Assembly: GCA_002433805.1 (NCBI GenBank) | Contig: DJIW01000038.1 | Span: forward strand, 1 to 38,165 | Direction of reading: 5' to 3' | Source: Competibacteraceae bacterium UBA6584 | GTDB taxonomy: Bacteria > Pseudomonadota > Gammaproteobacteria > Competibacterales > Competibacteraceae | Length of the DNA: 38,165 nucleotides | Shown here: piece after piece, positions 7,673 to 15,840 of the stretch | How the letters are laid out: each line of letters opens with the position of its first letter | Numbering within the stretch: the first letter of the stretch is position 1 | Position numbers and translations under genes: made by a program | The notes under the pieces: model-generated | The model's input: only the letters and a program-made list of their open reading frames with translations | What the model was told of the DNA's origin: nothing | Database searches by the model: none

Positions 7673-8310
7673 CAGCTCATCTCCGGTTTATCGGGATAGG
7701 CGCACAGTTCCCGGATCGGACAGCCCGGACAATTCGGTTTGCGGGCGGTGCAAATATAGCGGCCGTGCAGGATCAGCCAGTGGTGCGCGTCCTGCTTGAA
7801 TTCATCCGGCGTCGCGGCCAGCAAGCCGGCTTCCACCTGTTGCGCGGTCTTGCCCGGCGCGAGCCCCGTGCGGTTGGCCACCCGGAAAATGTGGGTGTCA
7901 ACGGCAATGGTGGGCTGGCCGAACGCCGTGTTCAAAACTACATTGGCGGTCTTGCGGCCGACGCCGGGCAAACTTTCCAGGGCGTCGCGCTCGGCCGGCA
8001 CCTCGCCGCCGTGCCGCTCCACCAACAAGGCGCAAGTTTTGAGAAGGTTAGCCGCCTTGACATTGTAAAGGCCGATGGTCTTGATGTACTCCTTCAACGC
8101 GGCCTCGCCCAAGGCCAGCACGGCGGGCGGCGTGTTCGCCGCTTCAAACAACCGCTCGGTGGCTTCGTTAACCTTTTTATCGGTCGCTTGCGCCGATAAC
8201 ATCACCGCGACCAATAATTCGAACGGACTGCGATAGCGCAGTTCGGTGGTCGGTTTCGGTCTGGCCTCCCGCAGCCGTTCGAACACTTGATAGCTTTGCG
8301 ACGCATTCAT
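7672..8310 (-). CDS. nth: Endonuclease III
   Basis: A 212-residue DNA glycosylase/AP lyase that removes oxidised pyrimidines in base excision repair. The helix-hairpin-helix motif LPGVGRKTANV contains the catalytic lysine K120, and D138 in VDTHIFRV is the second catalytic residue. The iron-sulphur cluster ligands are C187, C194, C197 and C203 (C-x6-C-x2-C-x5-C). All six residues have the same numbers as in the E. coli enzyme. In many gammaproteobacteria nth directly follows rnfE; here an oppositely oriented gene separates the two, so nth must have its own promoter in the 255-base divergent gap. Confidence 0.97.
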   Translation of the reverse strand: MNASQSYQVFERLREARPKPTTELRYRSPFELLVAVMLSAQATDKKVNEATERLFEAANTPPAVLALGEAALKEYIKTIGLYNVKAANLLKTCALLVERHGGEVPAERDALESLPGVGRKTANVVLNTAFGQPTIAVDTHIFRVANRTGLAPGKTAQQVEAGLLAATPDEFKQDAHHWLILHGRYICTARKPNCPGCPIRELCAYPDKPEMS

Positions 8311-8565
8311 GAAAGCAACACGGGTGGAAAGGATAGAGTTTAACCCGAAAACGCGACGCCAGATTTCAAAGCCGCCGGCGGTTTTGTTGCGCGATATGCT
8401 GCAAAAGCCCTGACGCCGCCTAAAATTATTTCCGTAAAGCAGTCGGACGCGACTATAAATGACTTTAAGCGATGTCCAATGTCCGTTAAGTCACGCCTCC
8501 ATCGTATCGCCGAGCCACATCGATCAAAAAATCGACCGATCCTAGAGACCAGAGTAATCAATCCC

Positions 8566-9168
8566 ATGGAAAACGATCTGGAGCACGATATTCGCAATCT
8601 CGCTTACCATATTTGGCTTACGGCGGGCAGTGATTTCAGTCGCACCGCCTTAGACTTCTGGGTCATGGCCGAACAGATGATGATCGAGCTGACGGCCGAT
8701 TCGGCCCGACGGGCCAACACCGCCGCCACCGCCGCCGTCGAGAACGCGGCCGCTTGGCCGTCGGCCTTGCGCACCCTCTATCTTTATCGCATCCGCGAAC
8801 TTGCCCACAACATGTGGGCGACGAGCGTCGAGCAACGCGACCGCTCGATGGATTATTGGTTGGCGGCCGAAAAGCATTTAAGGTTGCTGGCGGAATCAGC
8901 GGCGCGGACCGCCGGCGCTAATTTCGGCGCGGAGGACGTGTTGATCAGAACCTTCGAGACTCTAGCGCCCACCAGCTATTTGGAGCAGATCCGCAAGAAC
9001 GCCTACCAGCTTTGGGAAGCGGCGGGACGGCAGTACGGTTCCGCGCTCGATTTCTGGCTGGTGGCCGAGCGAAAATTCCTGGATTCGCTTACCGATAACG
9101 GGCCTTCGCCGATCCCCCCGCGCGCCGGGCCGCCCAAAAAAACCAAACACGACGACGCCAAATCATAA
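8566..9168 (+). CDS. Protein of three DUF2934-like repeats
   Basis: A 200-residue protein with three copies of a helical module at about residues 9-42, 76-108 and 142-175. Each copy shows an I-R-x-x-A-[YH]-x-[IML]-W start and a D-[FY]-W-x-x-A-E end; the first tryptophans (W17, W84, W150) are 67 and 66 residues apart. This pattern fits DUF2934, a small domain of unknown function usually found singly. The C-terminal tail (about 178-200) is Pro/Lys-rich and disordered. No signal peptide or membrane segment is seen. An in-frame ATG at 8479 would add 29 residues before the first repeat; I prefer 8566 because the repeat begins there, but neither start has a strong ribosome site. The gene lies between nth and rnfE on the opposite strand and converges on rnfE. 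Function unknown. Confidence 0.75.
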   Translation: MENDLEHDIRNLAYHIWLTAGSDFSRTALDFWVMAEQMMIELTADSARRANTAATAAVENAAAWPSALRTLYLYRIRELAHNMWATSVEQRDRSMDYWLAAEKHLRLLAESAARTAGANFGAEDVLIRTFETLAPTSYLEQIRKNAYQLWEAAGRQYGSALDFWLVAERKFLDSLTDNGPSPIPPRAGPPKKTKHDDAKS

Positions 9169-9339
9169 TGGCGAGGGATTGCTCCCAGAACCGACACGTT
9201 GTTGGCAAAACCGAGCGGGCCGATCACACAGGCCCACCGAACGACCGCCCTCGCGCGACCGTTTCGGTGTCCCCGGCCCTCTTAACGCAGGCCGCGCGCC
9301 AGTCCGAAACCCGCTTCAACACCGACTGGCGCATACCCT

Positions 9340-10032
9340 TTAGGCGCTGGCCCGCTGGGGGCTCGCCACCGTCGCGACCGGCTTGACCCGACGCTTGGCG
9401 CGCGCGTCCAGGACGTTCTTGACGGCGATCAGACACCCCAAGCCGATAAATGCGCCCGGCGGCAGAATCGCCAATAAAAAACCTCGATAATCCGCGATGA
9501 TCCGCAGCGTCAGCGCCTTGCCGGCCTCGCCGAACAGCAGTTCCGCTTGGCCGAACAGCGTCCCTTGACCCAGAATTTCCCGAAACCCGCCCAACATCAC
9601 CAGCGCCAGCGTAAATCCCAAACCGGTGGCCACGCCGTCCACCGCCGACGGAGCCGCGCCGTGTTTGAACGCGAAGGCCTCGGCGCGGCCGATCACGCAG
9701 CAGTTGGTCACGATCAACGGAATGAAGATGCCGAGCACCGTGTACAGTCCCGGCAAGAAAGCGTGCATCACCATTTCCACGGCGGTCACCACGCAGGCGA
9801 TCACCAGCACGAACACCGGAATTCGCACCTCCGGCCGCACCAAATTGCGAATCAGCGAAATCGCCACGTTCGAGATCAGCAGCACCAGCGTGGTCGCCAA
9901 ACCCAAACCCAGCCCGTTGACCACCGAATTGGAGGTCGCCAGCAAAGGACACAGGCCAAGCAGCGCAACGAAGCCAGTATTCTGGGTCCACACGCCATTT
10001 TTTAAGATTTCCCGATAGTGGGTTTCGCTCAT
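9340..10032 (-). CDS. rnfE: Rnf complex subunit RnfE
   Basis: A 230-residue integral membrane subunit of the Rnf complex, which exchanges electrons between ferredoxin and NAD+ while moving ions across the inner membrane. It has about six membrane helices and the pseudo-symmetric relationship with RnfA: NTGFVALLGLCPLLATSNS near the N-terminus and IPLIVTNCCVIGRAEAFA in the middle supply the cysteines that bind the intramembrane iron-sulphur centre together with RnfA. The start at 10032 (MSETHYREILKNG) overlaps the rnfG stop by four bases (ATGA) and gives the E. coli length; a longer upstream reading is non-conserved. It is the last gene of the rnf operon. Confidence 0.96.
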   Translation of the reverse strand: MSETHYREILKNGVWTQNTGFVALLGLCPLLATSNSVVNGLGLGLATTLVLLISNVAISLIRNLVRPEVRIPVFVLVIACVVTAVEMVMHAFLPGLYTVLGIFIPLIVTNCCVIGRAEAFAFKHGAAPSAVDGVATGLGFTLALVMLGGFREILGQGTLFGQAELLFGEAGKALTLRIIADYRGFLLAILPPGAFIGLGCLIAVKNVLDARAKRRVKPVATVASPQRASA

Positions 10033-10676
10033 GAGGGCTGCCCCTTGCCGGCGACGGCCGGCGCGAACAATTGATCGCGGTGGGTTTGGACGTATTCCAG
10101 AAACCGGCGCGCGGCCTTGACCACGGCGCGCGGGGTGATGGTCGCGCCAGTAAACTGGTCGAACGCGCCGCCATCCTTCTTGACTTTCCAAGCCTCGGGC
10201 CGCGGGTTTTCCAAGGATTTATCGGCAAAGGCCAGAATCCAGGGCGACCGCTTTTCATCGATCCCATCGCCCAGTCCCGGCGTTTCCTTATGCGCCAACA
10301 CCCGCACTCCAGCCAGGACGCCGTCGGCGTAAACGCCGACCAACAATTGAATCGGGCCGCTGTAGCCGTCCGGCGCGAACGGCGTGGCAAACACTGCGAC
10401 CGGCTGGCCGTTCTTGCGGGCCCGATAAACCGTTACCGGCTGATCGGTGCCCAACCAGTCCGGGGCCACGACTTCGATGCGATCCTCGACCACGCGGTTG
10501 TCGTAGCGATCCGCCGGAACTAACTGATTGAGGCTGGCTTCCAGCGCCGCCTGTCGGGCTTGGGCGATGATGTCCTTGGTGCTGGTGTAGGCCAGCGCGA
10601 CCAAACCGGTGCCCACGATGGCAAAACTGGTCAGAATCAGGGCCGCGATGCCCATGTTGCGCGCGAGCGTCTTCAT
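10029..10676 (-). CDS. rnfG: Rnf complex flavoprotein subunit RnfG
   Basis: A 215-residue membrane-anchored, periplasm-facing flavoprotein subunit. One N-terminal membrane helix (about residues 9-30) is followed by an FMN-binding domain. The flavinylation motif D-Q-F-T-G-A-T is at 173-179, so FMN should be covalently attached at T179 by the ApbE transferase, which is not encoded in this window. The ATG at 10676 overlaps the rnfD stop by four bases, and the stop overlaps the rnfE start likewise, so the three genes are translationally coupled. Confidence 0.96.
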   Translation of the reverse strand: MKTLARNMGIAALILTSFAIVGTGLVALAYTSTKDIIAQARQAALEASLNQLVPADRYDNRVVEDRIEVVAPDWLGTDQPVTVYRARKNGQPVAVFATPFAPDGYSGPIQLLVGVYADGVLAGVRVLAHKETPGLGDGIDEKRSPWILAFADKSLENPRPEAWKVKKDGGAFDQFTGATITPRAVVKAARRFLEYVQTHRDQLFAPAVAGKGQPS

Positions 10677-11710
10677 TCTCGCCGCGCTCCGAACACTCGC
10701 GGCGGCGTATATAAATCGATGGTAGGCGCGGCGATGTTCATCAAAAGCACCGCAAACGCCACTCCGTCGGGATAACCGCCAAAGCCGCGAATGATATACA
10801 CCAGAAGGCCGATTCCGGCTCCGTAGAACAACCGGCCGCGCGGCGTGGTGCTGGCGGTGACCGGATCGGTGGCGATGAAAAACGCGCCGAAGATCGCCGC
10901 GCCGCTCCAGAGGTGAAACCACGGCGGCGCGTAGCGCTGCGGATTGACCACATGGAACACCGTCGCAACGACCGCCAGCGCGCCCAACATGCCCACCGGA
11001 ATTTGCCAAGCGGCGGTGCGGGTATACACCAACCACAATCCGCCGGCCAGAAAACCCAGCGTCGCCCATTCCCAACCGCTCCCGGCGACGATGCCGAATA
11101 CCGGGCTGTTGCGAATCTCGGCCACGTTCAGCCCCAAACCCAGTTGGGTGCGCAACACATCGAGCGGGGTCGCGCCGGTCAGCGCGTCCGGCGCGAACCG
11201 CTCGGGCATCACGCCGCCGAAAATCGCCCGCAGCGTTTCTGACCACGTCACGGCCTCGGGCTGGCCGAAGCCGTGCGGGATCAACCAGGTGCTCATCTCG
11301 CGCGGAAACGAAATCAACAGCACGACATATCCGATCATCGCCGGATTGAACGGATTGTAGCCGAGGCCCCCGTACAAGTGCTTGGCGACGACGATGGCGG
11401 AAACGACGCCGGTGGCGGTCAGCCACCACGGCGACAGCGGCGGCAGCGCCACCGCCAACAACCAGGCGGTCACCACGGCGCTGTAATCGTTCAGCTGCGC
11501 GACCGCCGGTTTGCCGCGCGCCAGCAGCATGGCCGCCTCGGCCGCCAGCGCGATTGAAGTCGCGAGCGCGAGGTTGACCAACACGCCCCAACCGAAAAAC
11601 CAAATCAGGGCCATGATGCCGGGCGCCATCGCATACAGCACCCGGCGCATCAGCTGAGCGACGCCGGCTTCAGCCAGGATGTGCGGAGAGGTGACGGTTC
11701 GGAAGCGCAC
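10673..11710 (-). CDS. rnfD: Rnf complex flavoprotein subunit RnfD
   Basis: A 345-residue membrane subunit with about ten helices. Its D-A-L-T-G-A-T motif at 175-181 predicts a covalent FMN on T181, as in NqrB/RnfD relatives. The GYNPFNPAMIGYVV block (about 117-130) and the late FIATDPVTASTTPRGR segment are typical. The gene starts with GTG at 11710, nine bases after the rnfC stop, without a strong ribosome site, so its translation may depend on ribosomes finishing rnfC. It overlaps rnfG by four bases. Confidence 0.96.
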   Translation of the reverse strand: MRFRTVTSPHILAEAGVAQLMRRVLYAMAPGIMALIWFFGWGVLVNLALATSIALAAEAAMLLARGKPAVAQLNDYSAVVTAWLLAVALPPLSPWWLTATGVVSAIVVAKHLYGGLGYNPFNPAMIGYVVLLISFPREMSTWLIPHGFGQPEAVTWSETLRAIFGGVMPERFAPDALTGATPLDVLRTQLGLGLNVAEIRNSPVFGIVAGSGWEWATLGFLAGGLWLVYTRTAAWQIPVGMLGALAVVATVFHVVNPQRYAPPWFHLWSGAAIFGAFFIATDPVTASTTPRGRLFYGAGIGLLVYIIRGFGGYPDGVAFAVLLMNIAAPTIDLYTPPRVFGARRE

Positions 11711-11719
11711 GAGGATCGT

Positions 11720-13255
11720 TCAATCGTTTGCGGCGGGCGTTTCGGCGGCTTCGGCGGCCGCCGGCGCGGCGGCCTTGGCGCGGGCCACGGCGGTTTCAAC
11801 GCTGGATTTTTCGGCCGGCGCATCGGCGCGCGGCGGCGCTTTCTGCCGCAGTTTGGCTTCCCGCTCCCGCTTCTCGCGTTCCAGCCGCTCCAGCCGGGCT
11901 TGATGGCGCTGGCGGGCGAGTTCGGCTTTCTGCTTTTCCTTTTCTTGCGCCCAGATTTCGTTCTTGGCGTAGCGGTAGAACTGCACCAGCGGAATCCGGC
12001 TCGGACAGACGTAACTGCAGCAACCGCATTCGATGCAACTGAACAAATGATAATCCTGGGCCTTGTCGAATTCCTTGGCGCGGGCGTGCCAGTACAACTG
12101 CTGCGGCAACAAATCCGCCGGGCAGACATCCGCGCACGCCCCGCAGCGGATGCAAGGCAAGGCTGGCTGTTCCGGGGTCAGATTCTCAATCCCGGCCGCG
12201 AGGATGCAGTTGGCGGCCTTGGTCAGCGGCACTCGATCATCATAGAGGGCGAAACCCATCATCGGCCCGCCCATGATCAAGCGCTCCACGCCGTCCTGGT
12301 AACCGCCGCTTTGGGCGATGAGTTCGGCGAACGGCGTCCCCAGCAAGGCTTCAAAATTTTGTGGCCGCCGGACCCGGCCGGTGACGGTAACGATCCGGGA
12401 CAGCATCGGTTCGCCGCAGTCGATGGCGCGGTGCACCGCGTAGGCGGTGGCGACGTTGAAACACTGAACGCCGACATCGACCGGCAAGCCATCGACCGGC
12501 GTTTCCTTGCCGGTCAACAGCTTGACCAGCTGCTTGACGCTGCCGCTGGGGTAGCGGGTCGGCACCGAGCGCACTCGGTAGCCGGTTCCGGCGCAGGCGG
12601 CGTTCAGCGCGGCGATGGCTTCCGGCTTGTCGTCCTCAATGCCGATCAGCACCTCGCGCGGGTCCAGCAGATGCACCATGATCCGCAGGCCGGCGACGAT
12701 GCCGGCGGCCCGTTCGCGCATCAGCCGGTCGTCGCAGGTGATCCACGGCTCGCACTCGGCCCCGTTCAAGATCAAGGTTCCCAAGCGCTCGCTGCGGCCG
12801 CTCAAATTCAGCTTGACCGCGCTGGGAAACGCCGCCCCCCCCAAACCGACCACCCCGGCGGCGCGCAGCAGGTTGCGAACCGCGCTGTGATGCAGCGTTT
12901 GATAGGCAACCGGCTCGCGCTCGATCCAACGTTCCTCGCCGTCCGTTTCAAGGGTCACGCACCAATCCGGCAAGCCGGACGGATGCGGCACCGGCTGCTG
13001 GTCCACCGCAAGCACCGTGCCCGAACTCGGCGCGTGCACGGCGGCGCTGATATAGCCGTCGGGTTGGCCGATGAGCTGGCCTTTCAGCACGCGCTCGCCC
13101 GCTTGCACCAGCGGTTTGGCGATGGCGCCGATATGCTGGCGCAGCGGGACGACCAGGCGTTCGGACAAAGCGCTGAGTTGAATGGGCCGCTGGTTGGATT
13201 CGCTCTTATGGCGGACGGTTTTCAACCCGCCGTGGAAGGCAAACAAACCGCTCAT
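11720..13255 (-). CDS. rnfC: Rnf complex NADH-binding subunit RnfC
   Basis: A 511-residue peripheral subunit that binds NADH and FMN at the cytoplasmic face. The glycine-rich VVGLGGAAFPSAVKL segment (about residues 135-149) and NGAECEPW (164-171) form the nucleotide/flavin site. Two 4Fe-4S sets are complete: C368, C371, C374, C378 and C407, C410, C413, C417. After residue 431 comes a Lys/Glu/Arg-rich coiled-coil tail that becomes Ala/Pro-rich, the usual variable extension of gammaproteobacterial RnfC but short compared with the E. coli one. The start overlaps the rnfB stop by four bases. Confidence 0.96.
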   Translation of the reverse strand: MSGLFAFHGGLKTVRHKSESNQRPIQLSALSERLVVPLRQHIGAIAKPLVQAGERVLKGQLIGQPDGYISAAVHAPSSGTVLAVDQQPVPHPSGLPDWCVTLETDGEERWIEREPVAYQTLHHSAVRNLLRAAGVVGLGGAAFPSAVKLNLSGRSERLGTLILNGAECEPWITCDDRLMRERAAGIVAGLRIMVHLLDPREVLIGIEDDKPEAIAALNAACAGTGYRVRSVPTRYPSGSVKQLVKLLTGKETPVDGLPVDVGVQCFNVATAYAVHRAIDCGEPMLSRIVTVTGRVRRPQNFEALLGTPFAELIAQSGGYQDGVERLIMGGPMMGFALYDDRVPLTKAANCILAAGIENLTPEQPALPCIRCGACADVCPADLLPQQLYWHARAKEFDKAQDYHLFSCIECGCCSYVCPSRIPLVQFYRYAKNEIWAQEKEKQKAELARQRHQARLERLEREKREREAKLRQKAPPRADAPAEKSSVETAVARAKAAAPAAAEAAETPAAND

Positions 13256-13824
13256 GCGGCGACCTCCGCCACCGGGGGTTTGACCGCTGTTTCCGCGATG
13301 GGATAGGTCCATTTCCACGTGGCGATGGTCTGGGCGATGGGGGTCATGTGAATGCAGTCGACCGGGCACGGAGCCACGCACAGCTCGCAGCCGGTGCATT
13401 CCTTGGCGATGACCGTGTGCATGTGTTTGGCCGCCCCGAGAATCGCATCCACCGGACAGGCTTGAATGCACAGCGTGCAGCCGATGCAATTTTGTTCGTC
13501 GATCACCGCGAGCATCTTCGGCTTCTCGACCCCGTTTTCCGGATTGAGCGGTTTGGGGTCGCGGCCCAGCAGTTCGGCCAGGGCGATGATGCCGTTTTCG
13601 CCGCCCGGCGGACATTGGTTGATGTCGGCCTCGGCGGCGGCGATGGCCTCGGCGTAGGGACGGCATCCGGCAAAGCCGCATTGACCGCATTGGGTCTGCG
13701 GCAAAATCGCATCGATCTTATCGACGATGGGATCGCCCTCGACCTTGAACCGCACGGCGGCGAAGCCCAGCAGCAGGCCCGAGGCCCCCGCCAACACGCC
13801 GAGCGCGATCACCGCAAGCCACAT
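13252..13824 (-). CDS. rnfB: Rnf complex ferredoxin-like subunit RnfB
   Basis: A 190-residue subunit that receives electrons from ferredoxin. An N-terminal membrane helix (about residues 3-24) precedes a 4Fe-4S site made by C46, C49, C54 and C71, then two ferredoxin-type clusters begin at C113-x2-C116-x2-C119-x3-C123-P and C143-x2-C146-x2-C149-x3-C153-P. The full set of cluster ligands is intact. The ATG at 13824 lies four bases after the rnfA stop. The C-terminal tail after about residue 165 is Ala/Val/Pro-rich. Confidence 0.96.
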   Translation of the reverse strand: MWLAVIALGVLAGASGLLLGFAAVRFKVEGDPIVDKIDAILPQTQCGQCGFAGCRPYAEAIAAAEADINQCPPGGENGIIALAELLGRDPKPLNPENGVEKPKMLAVIDEQNCIGCTLCIQACPVDAILGAAKHMHTVIAKECTGCELCVAPCPVDCIHMTPIAQTIATWKWTYPIAETAVKPPVAEVAA

Positions 13825-13828
13825 CGTC

Positions 13829-14410
13829 TCACCCTCGCACCAAACCGGCGAAGCCCATGAACGCCAGCGACATCAACCCGGCCGTCACCAAGGCGATGGC
13901 CGCGCCGCGAAAGGGAACCGGCACATCGGCCACCGCGATCCGCTCGCGCAGGGCCGCGAACAGCACCATCACCAGCGAAAAGCCGACCGCCGCGCCGAAG
14001 CCGTAAAGACCCGATTCGACAAGGCCGTGCCGCTCCTGGACGTTCAGCAGCGCCACCCCCAGCACCGCGCAGTTGGTGGTGATCAGCGGCAGGTAAATCC
14101 CGAGGACTTGATACAGCAACGGGCTGGTCTTATGCACCACCATCTCGGTGAATTGCACCACCACGGCGATCACCAGAATGAAAGTGATGGTGCGCAGATA
14201 CTCCAAACCGAGCGGCGCGAGCAAATACTCGCTGCTCAGATAAGCGCAAACCGACGAAAGCGTCAGCACGAAGGTGGTGGCCAGCCCCATGCCCATCGCG
14301 GTTTCCAGCTTGCGCGAAACCCCCATGAACGGACACAACCCCAGAAATTTCACCAACACGAAGTTGTTGACCAAAATGGTGCCGATCAGAATCAAGGCAT
14401 AGTCTTTCAT
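13829..14410 (-). CDS. rnfA: Rnf complex subunit RnfA
   Basis: A 193-residue, six-helix membrane subunit, the same length as E. coli RsxA. The NNFVLVKFLGLCPFMGVS block (about residues 15-32) and the matching YLPLITTNCAVLGVALLN block carry the cysteines that pair with RnfE around the intramembrane iron-sulphur centre. I start at the ATG at 14410 (MKDYALILIG); a TTG 15 bases upstream is in frame but would add five residues not seen in relatives. It is the first gene of the six-gene rnf operon; the operon promoter must lie in 14411-14693, where I find no strong consensus. Confidence 0.95.
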   Translation of the reverse strand: MKDYALILIGTILVNNFVLVKFLGLCPFMGVSRKLETAMGMGLATTFVLTLSSVCAYLSSEYLLAPLGLEYLRTITFILVIAVVVQFTEMVVHKTSPLLYQVLGIYLPLITTNCAVLGVALLNVQERHGLVESGLYGFGAAVGFSLVMVLFAALRERIAVADVPVPFRGAAIALVTAGLMSLAFMGFAGLVRG

Positions 14411-14693
14411 GGGCGGCGCTTTCAAGCAGCGAGGTTGGCGCTTTGCATCGAATCGCGGTGAAGGGCCTTAAGGCCACACGCTGACCGCCAGAGCATTGCA
14501 AGGCGGGACGGGCCGCTTCAACCGGAAGACAGCGCATTAATTAGCAGGCGCTAATCTAGCAGATTGCCAGGAATCCTGACCATACAGCTTGGGCGCATGA
14601 ACATAACCGAAAAGCATATCAATCCCGGCCGTCGATTATCTCAAGTAGATATTAAACGTCGTTCTCAAGAAATGAGATCGGAGCGGTCGCGAG

Positions 14694-15602
14694 TTAATCC
14701 GGCTGCAACAAGAATTCCATCAGCGCCTTTTGGGCGTGCAGGCGGTTTTCCGCCTCGTCCCAAACCCGGCTTTGCGGTCCGTCGATCACCTCGGCGCTGA
14801 CTTCCTCGCCGCGATGGGCCGGCAAGCAATGCAGGAAAATGGCATCCGGCTGGGCTTGGGCCATGATGTGAGCCGTCACCTGATAGGGGGCGAAATCGCG
14901 CAACCGCCGCTGGCGTTCTTCTTCCTTGCCCATGCTGGTCCAAACGTCGGTGGCGATCAAATCCGCGTCCTTGGCCGCCGCCATGGGATCGCGCAGCAGC
15001 ACCGCGCGGCCGGCGGCCCGTTTTAGCAGTTCGGCGTCCGGTTCGTAACCGGGCGGCACGGCGACGCGCAACTGAAACTCAAACTGGCAGGCCGCTTCCA
15101 GATAGCTGTTGCACATGTTGTTGCCATCGCCGATCCAGGTAACGGTTTTGCCGCGAATCTCGCCGCGATGTTCGATAAAGCTCTGCATGTCGGCCAGCAG
15201 CTGGCAAGGATGGTTGTAATCGGTCAACCCGTTGATCACCGGTACGCCGGAACAGCTGGCGAAGCGCTCCACCAAGGCGTGCCCGAAGGTGCGGATCATC
15301 ACCAGATCGACCATGCCAGACAGCACCCGCGCCGTATCCTCAATCGGTTCGCCCCGGCCGAGTTGGGTGTCGCGCGGCGCCAGAAAAATCGAGCTGCCGC
15401 CCAATTGCGCCATGCCGGCCTCAAAGGAAATCCGGGTGCGGGTCGAGGCTTTCTCGAAGATCATGCCCAACACTTTTTGAGCGAGGGGCGCGTGGCGCTC
15501 GCCTCGCCGGCGCAGGGCTTTCAACTCGGCCGCCCGACGCAAGACGCTTCGCAACTCAGCGGGCGTCAGATCGAACAGGCTCAGGAAATGGCGCGTTTTC
15601 AT
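14694..15602 (-). CDS. argF: Ornithine carbamoyltransferase
   Basis: A 302-residue cytoplasmic enzyme that joins carbamoyl phosphate to ornithine to form citrulline in arginine synthesis. The carbamoyl-phosphate site S-T-R-T is at 53-56, HPCQ at 131-134 and the ornithine-binding HCLP at 258-261 with the following AHRGEE. I prefer the ATG at 15602 because a GGTGA ribosome site is nine bases upstream; an in-frame ATG at 15611 has that site touching it. The gene is alone, without other arg genes, and its 240-base upstream region is rich in secondary structure, including a hairpin with a T-rich tail in the sense orientation. Confidence 0.95.
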   Translation of the reverse strand: MKTRHFLSLFDLTPAELRSVLRRAAELKALRRRGERHAPLAQKVLGMIFEKASTRTRISFEAGMAQLGGSSIFLAPRDTQLGRGEPIEDTARVLSGMVDLVMIRTFGHALVERFASCSGVPVINGLTDYNHPCQLLADMQSFIEHRGEIRGKTVTWIGDGNNMCNSYLEAACQFEFQLRVAVPPGYEPDAELLKRAAGRAVLLRDPMAAAKDADLIATDVWTSMGKEEERQRRLRDFAPYQVTAHIMAQAQPDAIFLHCLPAHRGEEVSAEVIDGPQSRVWDEAENRLHAQKALMEFLLQPD

Positions 15603-15650
15603 GCTTGTCATTCACCACAAATCCGCGGATTCAGGGATAATCCGCCAACG

Positions 15651-15684
15651 GCCGGCGCGCTGGCTGTCACCACAGCGGGCCGGC
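15651..15684 (-). repeat. Large imperfect hairpin in the argF leader
   Basis: Arms 15651-15662 and 15673-15684 pair over twelve positions with one internal mismatch and a ten-base loop. It lies 49 bases upstream of the argF ATG. A separate 12-base perfect palindrome (15620-15631) sits between it and the gene. Confidence 0.65.
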
Positions 15685-15710
15685 AAACCCTTCATGGACT
15701 GCTTTCCCGA

Positions 15711-15740
15711 AAACAAAACGGCAGCGGTGATGGGCTGCCG
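15711..15740 (-). terminator. Terminator-like hairpin upstream of argF (possible attenuator)
   Basis: Read on the minus strand, a perfect seven-base-pair stem (15734-15740 with 15719-15725, eight-base loop) is followed by TTTTGTTTTC, the layout of an intrinsic terminator. It lies 109 bases before argF and in its direction of transcription, and no upstream minus-strand gene needs terminating. It could be an attenuator, or it could end a short RNA made from the candidate promoter just upstream. Confidence 0.5.
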
Positions 15741-15752
15741 TGATTTGAGCAT

Positions 15753-15781
15753 AGTATAAGCCAGCTTTTAGCGACGGACAG
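15753..15781 (-). promoter_or_regulatory. Candidate argF promoter
   Basis: On the minus strand TATACT (15753-15758) is a good -10 element; 17 bases upstream is CTGTCC, only three matches to TTGACA. Transcription would start near 15746, directly before the terminator-like hairpin. Confidence 0.35.
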
Positions 15782-15840
15782 CTAAAAAACCGATAATTTA
15801 TCCAGCCCGGCGAACTGCCCGGTTTTAACGGACTTTCACA

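Noticed and set aside
11681..13306. A 541-codon plus-strand open frame opposite rnfC.
   Set aside because: rnfC on the minus strand has complete iron-sulphur motifs and operon context; the antisense product is low-complexity and unrecognisable.
14540..14677. Two short inverted repeats (14540-14555 and 14663-14677) between argF and rnfA.
   Set aside because: Arms of only five or six bases, no T-run or operator consensus; chance occurrence is likely.
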